A DNA stretch of 64,000 nucleotides from positions 1 through 64,000 of the forward strand of contig NZ_SUMC01000017.1 of NCBI RefSeq assembly GCF_005047355.1, given 5' to 3'. Numbering within the stretch: position 1 is the first letter of the stretch; each line of letters begins with the position of its first letter. The position numbers and the translations under genes are program-made. This document shows, piece by piece, positions 25,801 to 36,631 of this stretch. This stretch comes from Actinacidiphila oryziradicis (GTDB lineage Bacteria; Actinomycetota; Actinomycetes; Streptomycetales; Streptomycetaceae). The notes under the pieces were generated by a model. That model did no database searches, was not told the DNA's origin, and saw nothing but the letters and a program-made list of their open reading frames with translations.

Positions 25801-25831
25801 ATCACGCAGTATCACGTATCACGCATCACGT
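25801..25831. repeat. heptamer repeat just upstream of mfd
   Basis: ATCACGT, ATCACGC and ATCACGT stand in tandem at 25811-25831, with another ATCACGC at 25801. They lie 20-50 bp before the mfd start, inside the probable 5' leader. Confidence 0.6.
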
Positions 25832-25850
25832 ATTGGGACGGAAAGCCTTC

Positions 25851-29414
<3,564 letters not shown>

Positions 29415-29463
29415 CGCCGGGCGCGGGTGGCGGGGCGGCTGCGGCGGGCCCTTCCTCTCCCCG

Positions 29464-29551
29464 CCCCTTCCCGGCTGCGTCCGATTTGCGGCTGGCGCCG
29501 CGTGGGGGGCTCCGTCCCGGGCCCGCCTCCTACGCCCTGGCGGGCGTAGGA
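29464..29551. repeat. composite repeat, inverted copy
   Basis: CCGGCTGCGTCCGA, GCGGCTGGCGCCGCGTGGGG and CTACGCCCTGGCGGGCGTAGG occur in the reverse order and orientation of the copies at 14201 and 29729. Confidence 0.7.
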
Positions 29552-29637
29552 GGGACCCCCAGTCCTCAAACGCCGGACGGGCTGGAAATGCCACCTGGCT
29601 GTGGGCGGGCGTGCCGCAGGGCCGAGCGAAGCGAGAT

Positions 29638-29678
29638 GGGGGCACCTCCTGGGGGCACCTCCCGGCCGAAGGCTGGGG
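29638..29678. repeat. GGCCGAAGGC palindrome repeat
   Basis: Two GGGGGCACCTCC units run into CCGGCCGAAGGCTGGGG. The block from 29638 is nearly identical to 13973-14018. Confidence 0.7.
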
Positions 29679-29728
29679 CAGGGTGGGCACATCCCGGCCA
29701 CAGCCCGCACATGACCTGGGGGTCCCCC

Positions 29729-29816
29729 CACGCCCGCAGGGCGTAGGGGGCGGGTCCAGGGGGCACAGCCCCCCACGCGGCGCCAGCCGCAAATCGGACG
29801 CAGCCGGGAAGGGGCG
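29729..29816. repeat. composite repeat, direct copy
   Basis: The block is nearly identical to 14201-14288, beginning CACGCCCGCAGGGCGTAGG and ending near CGGACGCAGCCGGGAAGG. It lies about 35 bp beyond the pstB stop, as its twin lies beyond the SUKH-3 stop. Confidence 0.75.
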
Positions 29817-29850
29817 GGTCAGGGGAAAGGCCCGCCGCAGGCGCCGCGCC

Positions 29851-30672
29851 TTAGCCGAAGCGCCCCGCCACGTAATCCGCCGTGCGGTCGTCCTTGGGGG
29901 CGCCGAAGATGTCCGTCGTCGGGCCGTGTTCGACGATGCCGCCGGGGGTGCCCTGCTCCGCGAGGAAGAACGCGCACTGCTGGGAGACGCGGGCGGCCTG
30001 CTGCATGTTGTGGGTGACGATCACGACGGTGACCTCGCTGGCCAATTCCTGGATGGTCTCCTCGACGCGCCGGGTGGAGGTGGGGTCGAGGGCGGAGCAG
30101 GGCTCGTCCATGAGCAGGACGCGGGGGCGGACGGCGAGGGCGCGGGCGATGCAGAGGCGTTGCTGCTGGCCGCCGGAGAGGGCGCCGCCGGGCTGGCGGA
30201 GGCGGTCGCGGACTTCTTTCCAGAGGCCGGCGCGGCTGAGGCACTCCTGGACGAGGTCGTCCTTGGTCTGGCGGTTGGCGCGGACGCCGGTGAGGCGGAG
30301 TCCGGCGACGACGTTGTCGTAGATGGACATGGCAGGGAAGGGGTTGGGCTTCTGGAAGACCATGCCGATGTGGCGGCGGGCGTCGGTGAGGCGGCGGCCG
30401 GGGGCGTAGATGTCCTCGCCCTCGAAGAGGACTTCGCCGGCGAGCTGGGCGGCGGGAATGAGCTCGTGCATGCGGTTGAGGATGCGCAGGAACGTCGACT
30501 TGCCGCAGCCGGAGGGGCCGATGAGGGCGGTGACCTGGCCGGCGGGCATGTTGAGGGTGACGCGTTCGAGGACTTTGTGGGTGCCGAACCAGGCGGAGAC
30601 GGCACGGGCGTCCAGGGAGGCGGGTGAGGCGGGTGAGGCAGGGGCGGCGGGGGCTGTGGTGGCGGTGGTCAT
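29851..30672 (-). CDS. pstB: phosphate-type ABC transporter ATP-binding protein (PstB)
   Basis: The 273-residue ATPase shows Walker A GPSGCGKST, the Pst-specific LRILNRMHELIP segment, FQKPNPFPAMSIYDNV, signature LSGGQQQRLCIARAL, Walker B VLLMDEPCSALDP and VTHNMQQAARVS. These are PstB hallmarks. An Ala/Pro-rich 20-residue leader precedes the domain. ATG 30672 has AAAGG about 8 bases upstream and follows the sortase-like gene by 11 bp. It is the last gene of the Pst-like cluster and far from pstC/pstA, unlike the usual pstSCAB order. Confidence 0.9.
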   Translation of the reverse strand: MTTATTAPAAPASPASPASLDARAVSAWFGTHKVLERVTLNMPAGQVTALIGPSGCGKSTFLRILNRMHELIPAAQLAGEVLFEGEDIYAPGRRLTDARRHIGMVFQKPNPFPAMSIYDNVVAGLRLTGVRANRQTKDDLVQECLSRAGLWKEVRDRLRQPGGALSGGQQQRLCIARALAVRPRVLLMDEPCSALDPTSTRRVEETIQELASEVTVVIVTHNMQQAARVSQQCAFFLAEQGTPGGIVEHGPTTDIFGAPKDDRTADYVAGRFG

Positions 30673-30683
30673 GGCGGCGGCCT

Positions 30684-31565
30684 TTACAGGAGGTTGGGGA
30701 GGAGCTGGGTGGCCTGGCCTGCGACCTGGAGGCCGAGGACCATGACGAGCGGTGCGAACACGATCCAGGTCTGGTGGCGGCCCCAGCGGTACCAGGCCCA
30801 GACGGCGCCGGCCGAGGCGAGGGCGAGTGCCTGGAGCCACATGACCAGCGGCCAGGGGACGCTGGAGCCGCTCGCCATGGGCTCCTCGGAGTTCGGGAGG
30901 GTGCCGGACTGGATGGTGGCGGCGGGGGTTTGGTCGGTGGGGGAGACGAGGTCGGCGTCGACCCGCAGGATGCCCCGGGGGAGGTAGGGCGTGCCGGTGG
31001 CGGTGACCAGGACGAGGCGGCCCTTGCCTGCGGCGGGCGCGGCAGGAGCGGGGTCACCGGCCCGGCGGGTGTCCAGGACGCGGTAGCGGGCCTTGCCCTG
31101 GCCGGTGGTGACGGTGAAGGCGGTGCCGGGGGCCAGGTGGGCGAGGTCGCCGAAGGGGCCGCCGTATGCCGCGGCGCGGCCCATCAGCACACTGATGCCG
31201 GCCTGTCCGGGCAGCGGGGTGTCGCGGCGGTGGCCGGGGCCGTCGGCGAGGACGGCGGAGTCGGTGCCCTCCAGGACGACCTGGTGGAGGTGGAGCGCCG
31301 GGATGTCGATGAGCGCCACGGGCGTGCCGGGGGCGAGCAGCTGGCCCTGCTGATTGGTCTGGGCGACGGGCGCGGTGCCCTCGGCGAGGGTGGCGCGCAG
31401 CGCGTCGTGGGCGGACTGCTGGGCGGCGCGCTGCTGGATGCCGCTGAGCAGCAGGAGCTGTGCGGTGAGGCCGAGCAGCAGCGCGGCGAGGGTGAGCAGC
31501 GCGCCCCGGGCGAGCTGCCGCGCGGCGGGGATCCGGGGGATCTGGATCTGTACGGCGACCGTCAC
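30684..31565 (-). CDS. sortase-fold membrane protein lacking catalytic residues
   Basis: The 293-residue protein has a membrane helix at about 20-42, a sortase-like beta domain at about 75-215, and two C-terminal helices (about 233-258 and 265-290). The domain aligns with actinobacterial sortases, but where they have GHR it reads LMGRAAAYGGPFGDL, and where they have TC it reads LVLVTATG. The catalytic His and Cys are therefore replaced; an Arg survives in RGILRVDADLV. It should not be a transpeptidase. GTG 31565 has AAGGAGG 9 bases upstream. It lies between the Ig-repeat binding protein and pstB, and a structural or partner-binding role in that locus is inferred. Confidence 0.75.
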   Translation of the reverse strand: MTVAVQIQIPRIPAARQLARGALLTLAALLLGLTAQLLLLSGIQQRAAQQSAHDALRATLAEGTAPVAQTNQQGQLLAPGTPVALIDIPALHLHQVVLEGTDSAVLADGPGHRRDTPLPGQAGISVLMGRAAAYGGPFGDLAHLAPGTAFTVTTGQGKARYRVLDTRRAGDPAPAAPAAGKGRLVLVTATGTPYLPRGILRVDADLVSPTDQTPAATIQSGTLPNSEEPMASGSSVPWPLVMWLQALALASAGAVWAWYRWGRHQTWIVFAPLVMVLGLQVAGQATQLLPNLL

Positions 31566-31604
31566 GGCGGCCGGCCTCCTTGGGACGGGTGGGGTGCGGC
31601 GGGG

Positions 31605-31638
31605 CCGGGCGGGCTTGACCTGGTCAAAGCCCGCCCGG
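31605..31638 (-). terminator. hairpin after the Ig-repeat binding protein gene
   Basis: CCGGGCGGGCT-T-GACC pairs with GGTC-AA-AGCCCGCCCGG at 31622-31638 around a tiny loop with one small internal bulge. It lies between the stop at 31656 and the sortase-like gene. Confidence 0.65.
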
Positions 31639-31655
31639 TGGTTGGGAACCGGTGA

Positions 31656-33671
31656 TCAGGTGGACTTGATGGTGAAGCTCTTGCCGGACTTCGCGATCAC
31701 GGTCGTCGAGCCCGTGTAGAAGGCGTGCAGCACGTGCTTGCCCTTCTTGAGCTTCGGCAGGGTGATGACGACCTTGCCCTTGCTGAGGGTGCCGGTGGCG
31801 ATGATCTTCGTACCTTCGTAGATCCGCACCTTGCCGCCGGGCACGGTGCCGGTGGCGGTGACCGTCACGGTGACCTTGGCCTGCTTGGTGTGGCTGATGG
31901 TGGCGGGCGCGGTGCTGGTGACGGCCGGGGTGGCCTTGGTGATCGTCAGCTTCGCGGTGGCGGAGGAGGCGTTGAGCTTGCTGTCACCGGCGTACGACAC
32001 CGTGAGGGAGTGCGTGGCGACACTGAGGGTCCTGGGCAGGGCGACCGACGCCTTGCCGTTCTTGTCCAGGGTGGCGGTGCCGAGGGTCGTCTTGCCCTCC
32101 TTGACGGTCACCTTGCCGGTCGGGACGCTCGCGCCGGTAACGGTGACGGCGACCTTCGGGACCTGGCCGTACGCGGTGTTCGGCGCGGAGGCCTTGGTGG
32201 TGCTGGCGGTCTTGACGGCGGAGACCGTGCCGGTCCAGGTGGCGGCGGCGCCGGAGCCGGCGAGGTTGTCGGCGTAGAGGGCGACGCTGTAGCTGCCTGC
32301 GGCCAGGCCGGTGAAGGTGTACGAGGTGGTGGGGGCGGTGACGTCCTTGTTGGCGACGACGGTGCCGGCGGGGCCGGTCAGCACCGCGCGGTAGTCGGTG
32401 ACCGGGAGGCCGAGGTCGAGGGGCGCGGCCCAGGAGATCTTGAGGCTGCCGGCGCCGGGGGCGGCGGTGAGGGTGGAGGTTCCGGGCAGGACGTTGGAGG
32501 AGCCGTCCTCCAGGCCGCCGAACTTGGCGTGCTTCGTCGGGTCGACCGAGCCGTTGTACGACTCGTTGACGAAGCCGAAGTCGGCGATGACGGCTTCGCT
32601 GGAGGCGGAGGCCAGGGCCGCCGGGTGGGCGGCGCCGCTGGTGACGAAGATGTCGTACAGCGAGTCGTTGTAGAAGATGCTGGTGGGGTCGATCGCACGG
32701 GTCGGGAGGACGTTGTACACGTCGCGGCCGAAGGTCGCGTTGTTGTAGTAGGCCTCGACCGGGGCGAGCTTGCCGCCCGCCGCGGTCTGGACGGGGGCGG
32801 TGGCAGTGGTGTCGCCGGAGAACGTGATCGAGGCCAGGTAGGCGCCGCCGGTCTTGGCGGTGGTGCTGTGGTCGGGGGCGATCCCGTTGTTCTGGGCGAT
32901 CCAGCTGGCCGCCGAGAACGGCATCAGGTCGCCGTCGTTGGCGATGACGCCGTTGGCCTGGTTCTCCTGCGTCGGCTGCACGATCGAGCCGAGGCTGCCG
33001 TCCTGGACACCGATCGCGGCCAGGAAGAACTTGCGGGTGCCCGAGCCGGCCTGCGGGATGTACGGGGTGACGTTCTGCCCGTTGACCGTGATGGGTTTGC
33101 TGCTGGTGTAGATCTCGGCCAGCTGCGCGGCGGTGAGGTTCGCGAGCGCGGTGCCCTTGACGAGCATGCCGACCGCGTCCCGGGCGAACGGGACATAGGT
33201 GAGGGCGGTGATGCCGGGGCCGCTGACGCCCGGGCCGCCGGAGGAGCGGGCGAAGTCCACCTGGCCCGGGATGACGGTCCCGTCTTTGACCGGGAAGTTG
33301 GTGCCGGTGAGGGAGGAGCTGAGCGCCGCGCGGCCGGGGCCCGAGCCGTTGGGGCGCAGGAACGACGTGCCGTTCTGGCGGGTCGTGATGTTGGCGGTGG
33401 TGGAGCCGGTGCTGGGGTCCACCGCGTCGTACGAGGCGATGCCGGCACCGTTCGCGGTCACGGCGGTGGACGCGTAGCTGGTGCCGTTGACGGTCTCGCC
33501 GGCGAGGGCGTTCAGCACGTCCTGGGTGGTGTCGGAGCCTACGCCGACCAGCGTGCGGAAGGTACCGGACGCCGGGTCGGCGGAGGCCGGGCTCGCGAGC
33601 GTCAGGCTGCCGATCGCGACGGCGACCGTGAAGGCCGCGGTCGCGGCGGCCGTGGAGCGCTTCATGCGCAT
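31656..33671 (-). CDS. exported PstS-like binding protein with fibronectin/Ig-like repeats
   Basis: The 671-residue protein starts with a Sec signal (MRMKRSTAAATAAFTVAVAIGSLTLASPASA). Residues 35-375 form a PstS-like periplasmic-binding fold (LVGVGSDTTQDVLNALAG, YVPFARDAVGMLVKG, QAGSGTRKFF). Then follow an FN3-like domain (about 395-485) and two Ig-like repeats (about 490-580 and 585-671) with the pattern GKVTVKEGKTTLGTATL and GKVRIYEGTKIIATGTL. It ends without LPXTG motif or membrane helix. AGGAG lies 7 bases before ATG 33671. It is likely a cell-surface or cell-wall-associated solute-binding or adhesive protein; phosphate as ligand is not shown. Confidence 0.8.
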   Translation of the reverse strand: MRMKRSTAAATAAFTVAVAIGSLTLASPASADPASGTFRTLVGVGSDTTQDVLNALAGETVNGTSYASTAVTANGAGIASYDAVDPSTGSTTANITTRQNGTSFLRPNGSGPGRAALSSSLTGTNFPVKDGTVIPGQVDFARSSGGPGVSGPGITALTYVPFARDAVGMLVKGTALANLTAAQLAEIYTSSKPITVNGQNVTPYIPQAGSGTRKFFLAAIGVQDGSLGSIVQPTQENQANGVIANDGDLMPFSAASWIAQNNGIAPDHSTTAKTGGAYLASITFSGDTTATAPVQTAAGGKLAPVEAYYNNATFGRDVYNVLPTRAIDPTSIFYNDSLYDIFVTSGAAHPAALASASSEAVIADFGFVNESYNGSVDPTKHAKFGGLEDGSSNVLPGTSTLTAAPGAGSLKISWAAPLDLGLPVTDYRAVLTGPAGTVVANKDVTAPTTSYTFTGLAAGSYSVALYADNLAGSGAAATWTGTVSAVKTASTTKASAPNTAYGQVPKVAVTVTGASVPTGKVTVKEGKTTLGTATLDKNGKASVALPRTLSVATHSLTVSYAGDSKLNASSATAKLTITKATPAVTSTAPATISHTKQAKVTVTVTATGTVPGGKVRIYEGTKIIATGTLSKGKVVITLPKLKKGKHVLHAFYTGSTTVIAKSGKSFTIKST

Positions 33672-33787
33672 GAAAGGTCTCCTGCTAAGGGTAGTGAAAG
33701 CGGGTCGTGGCGCTGGTGGTGCTGGAGGTACTGCTGGTGGCGCGCGCGGACGCCTCGGGCGTTCGCGGTCTGGCATGGTGGTGCTGG

Positions 33788-33820
33788 CCGTCCGCCCCGA
33801 CTGCCTTTCGGGGCGGACGG
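33788..33820 (-). terminator. terminator after the 927-residue binding protein gene
   Basis: A 12-bp perfect stem, CCGTCCGCCCCG at 33788-33799 with its complement at 33809-33820, lies 17 bases beyond the stop at 33837 on the minus strand. Confidence 0.75.
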
Positions 33821-33836
33821 TCGTCTGTGGGTGCTG

Positions 33837-36620
33837 TCAGCCGAGCGGCGTGCCGTCCTTGCCACCGCGGCCCGGTACGCGCAGCCGGCGCAGGCGGCCC
33901 GGGAGGGTGAGGCGGGGCAGGACGGTGACGGTCCGGCCGCCCGGCAGATTCAGCCGTAGCGGCAGCGGTAGTGACCGAAGGCCGGCGCCGCCCGCCAGCG
34001 GTGCGCCGAACGCGGCGAGCAGTCCGAGCGCGGCTCCCACCGGCACGGCGTAGCGCAGGGCGTTGGCCGGGTCCGCGGGGGTGGTGCCGGTGGCGGTCGT
34101 CTCGACCGCCGTTCCGCCCCCGTAACTGGCGGTGCTGCTGGGGCCGGCGCTTGCGTTGGCGGAGGCGTTCGGGGTGGTGGCGCCGGTGGTTCCGGAGGTG
34201 CTGCCGTTTCCGGTGGTGGTGTTCGTGGTTCCGCCGGTGGCGGTGGTTCCGCTGCTGCTGGTGGTGGAGGAGTCCGAGGTCGTCTTCCAGTCGGCCAGCA
34301 CGGTGGCGGCGCTGAGGGTCTTGGCGCGCAGTGCCTTGGACAGCGGGGCGTAGCCGGGGGGCAGTTCACCGGGGTTGGACCCGGTGGTCTGTCCGGCGCC
34401 GGCGGCGTACCGCAGGAGCTGCGCGTAGTCCTGACGGGCCGCGGCCTTGAGCTCGGCGGGCCGTGTGGCGGCGTACACCAGCTCGGTGAGCGGATAGGCG
34501 TTCTTGGCCTTCTGGGTGGCCGGATCGACCGGGCTGACGCCGCTGTCGGTGCTGCTCGCCGTCGCCGCGGCGACGGTCAGGGCCGTAGTGGTGGGTGCGA
34601 CGAATTTCCCGGAGGCGTTGAGCAGCCGGGCGGTCTGCAGGCCGTACCGTGCGGCGGAGGCGGCGTCGGTGATGGTGAGCACGAAGCGCTGGCCGACCGT
34701 CTGCGGGCCGGGGCTCTGCCATGACGGGGGGCTGACGAGGGGGTTCCAGGTCGACTTCCACAGGGTGTCGGCGCGGAGCGTGTGCAGGGCGCCGGAGTGC
34801 ATGTCGTCCACGTACGGGTGGAAGTCGGTCATGCACTGCTTGTCCGTGGCGCCGCTGTTGGCGGGGATGGTGCACCAGGGGTCGCTCTTGGGGTAGCTGT
34901 CGAGGGAGGTGTCGAAGGCGATGCCGGTGGGGTTCAGGTCGGGGTTGGTGCTGTAGTACGGGTTGACCCGCATGCCCCAGTCGTCGGGGACACCGGCGAG
35001 GAACTGCCGGGCCGTCTTGTCGGACTCCGCATAGGCCCACAGTTGCCGGGCGGTGTCGGAGCGGCCGAGTGCGGTGATCAGGTCGGTATCGGTGCCGGGG
35101 TTCTCGGCGACCGCGAGGTTGGCGAACTCCGGGTTGTAGTGCACGAATTCGGGGTCGCTGACCAGACCGGCGGGGTTGTTCAGAGTCCACGCGTAGCCCT
35201 TGGCGGCTTTTTGAGTGGAAGTGCCGCCGGAATGCTGGGTCGTCACCGAGCCCCAGGTGGAGCTGCGGTAGGACTCGGTGAGCAGTTTGGCGACGAGCCT
35301 CGGGGTGAGGTCGATGGACTGGACCTTGGTGCCCGACTGCTTCTGCACCGATTCCGGGGCCGTGGATTTCGCTCTTCGTTCGATGGTGAAGCCGATGACG
35401 GCGCCCGCGACGACGACCGGCGCATAGCTGGTTTTGCCGGTGGGCGCGCTGGTGCCGTAGTCGGAGCCGAGGGCCCGGGTGGTGAAGACCATGCCCGCGC
35501 TGCCGTCGGAGATGAGTTCGTTCCGGGCGTCGGGTTCGCCGAGCTGGGTGTAGCCGAAGACGGTGCCGGTGGAGCACAGCGACGCCTGCCAGCTGGTCAT
35601 GGCGTCCGCGGCGAGCTCACTGCCGGTGGTGGCACGTTCGTTGGACCCCAGGGCGCAGCTGTTGCCGACCAGATTGAAGTCGAGCTTGATCGCGATGCGG
35701 TTCTGCCAGTTGGTGGAGGAGACCGGGGAGCCGGCATTGACCTGGGTGGGGTCCGCGTACGGCTTGCCGTCGAGGTCCAGGTGGCCCTGCGGAACGATCA
35801 CCAGCCAGCAGGAGCGCGGCTTCGTGACACCGGATGTCCTGACGGCGTCGCCGCAGCCCAGCTGCGGGGCCTCGTTGGCGGTCTGCATCTCGAAGTTCTG
35901 CTGGCCGGTGCCGTCGGCACCGGTGCGGGCGAAGTCGACCTCGTTGGTGGTGTTGTAGCTGTAGAGGGCGTTGTTCTGGGTGCTGTTGGTGATCACGGTG
36001 CCGTCGACGGATTTGAAGGGCACTTCACCCTGGCCGAAGTTACCGCCGGCCCCGTAGCGGTTGTCCCTGCCGTAGTTGGCGGGGTCGGCACTGTAGATGA
36101 CGGCACGGGTGTCGTCGTAGCCGTTGCCGGGCCAGGTGCTGCGTCCGGTGGTCGGCGAAGCGCCGTACTCGCACTGGGTGCGCGGTGGCCCGGGGTTGCT
36201 CGGGACAGTGCCGTCGTCGGCACCCCAGCACTGCATGATCTGGACGAAGTCGGTGTTGAACTGGGTGCCGGCGAAGGTGGTGGAGGTGCCGCCGGTCCAG
36301 GAGACGCTGACGCCCTGGCTGGTGAGGTGCTTGGTCTGGCCGACGGTGAACTTCATGCCGGCGAACTCGCCGCGGCCTGAGGCGGTGACGGCGGAGCTCT
36401 GGTCGGCGCTCGCCGCTGTCGCGGGCTGCGCGGCCTGGGCCACCACGCCGCCCAGCAGAGCGCCTATGGCGGCGCCCGCCGTGAGGCGCAGGAGGAGCCG
36501 GGCGCCGGGGTGCTGCCCCGGGCGGCCGTGGGGCCGGCCCGGGTACGCCGAGGTGTCCGGGCCCCTGCGCAGGCGCTCCCGGACAGTGCCCAGGGCCGTG
36601 CGCACATACCGAGGTGTCAT
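33837..36620 (-). CDS. large exported PstS-like substrate-binding protein with C-terminal membrane helix
   Basis: The 927-residue protein has a long basic N-terminus with a signal/anchor helix (about 42-70, LLLRLTAGAAIGALLGGVVAQ). A long extracellular part follows, with PstS-like segments (FARTGADGTGQQNFEMQT, a VVAGAVIGFTIERR strand, LTPRLVAKLLTESYR) and several Cys. A Ser/Thr/Gly-rich linker at about 755-840 leads to a C-terminal membrane helix near 860-885 and a basic tail. No LPXTG is present. ATG 36620 has GAGGAG 7 bases upstream, overlapping the stop region of the preceding gene, so it is co-transcribed with pstC-pstA-pstS. It may be a membrane-tethered receptor; its ligand is unknown. 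Confidence 0.75.
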   Translation of the reverse strand: MTPRYVRTALGTVRERLRRGPDTSAYPGRPHGRPGQHPGARLLLRLTAGAAIGALLGGVVAQAAQPATAASADQSSAVTASGRGEFAGMKFTVGQTKHLTSQGVSVSWTGGTSTTFAGTQFNTDFVQIMQCWGADDGTVPSNPGPPRTQCEYGASPTTGRSTWPGNGYDDTRAVIYSADPANYGRDNRYGAGGNFGQGEVPFKSVDGTVITNSTQNNALYSYNTTNEVDFARTGADGTGQQNFEMQTANEAPQLGCGDAVRTSGVTKPRSCWLVIVPQGHLDLDGKPYADPTQVNAGSPVSSTNWQNRIAIKLDFNLVGNSCALGSNERATTGSELAADAMTSWQASLCSTGTVFGYTQLGEPDARNELISDGSAGMVFTTRALGSDYGTSAPTGKTSYAPVVVAGAVIGFTIERRAKSTAPESVQKQSGTKVQSIDLTPRLVAKLLTESYRSSTWGSVTTQHSGGTSTQKAAKGYAWTLNNPAGLVSDPEFVHYNPEFANLAVAENPGTDTDLITALGRSDTARQLWAYAESDKTARQFLAGVPDDWGMRVNPYYSTNPDLNPTGIAFDTSLDSYPKSDPWCTIPANSGATDKQCMTDFHPYVDDMHSGALHTLRADTLWKSTWNPLVSPPSWQSPGPQTVGQRFVLTITDAASAARYGLQTARLLNASGKFVAPTTTALTVAAATASSTDSGVSPVDPATQKAKNAYPLTELVYAATRPAELKAAARQDYAQLLRYAAGAGQTTGSNPGELPPGYAPLSKALRAKTLSAATVLADWKTTSDSSTTSSSGTTATGGTTNTTTGNGSTSGTTGATTPNASANASAGPSSTASYGGGTAVETTATGTTPADPANALRYAVPVGAALGLLAAFGAPLAGGAGLRSLPLPLRLNLPGGRTVTVLPRLTLPGRLRRLRVPGRGGKDGTPLG

Positions 36621-36631
36621 GTCGTTGCTCC

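Larger units (their letters stand above)
29415..29850. other. gene-free repeat block between convergent mfd and pstB
   Basis: This 436-bp gap holds two inverted copies of the 90-bp composite repeat, a CAGCCCGTCCGGCG module (inverted, near 29570-29584) and the GGCCGAAGGC palindrome element at 29638-29678. I see no gene. The inverted copies could fold into one long stem. Confidence 0.7.

Noticed and set aside
29415..29850. insertion sequence or MITE with target duplication
   Set aside because: Inverted copies are present but I see no transposase, no clean terminal repeats and no target-site duplication.
31725..33959. 744-codon plus-strand Gly-rich frame
   Set aside because: Antisense to the Ig-repeat binding protein gene; product of GC skew in codon third positions.
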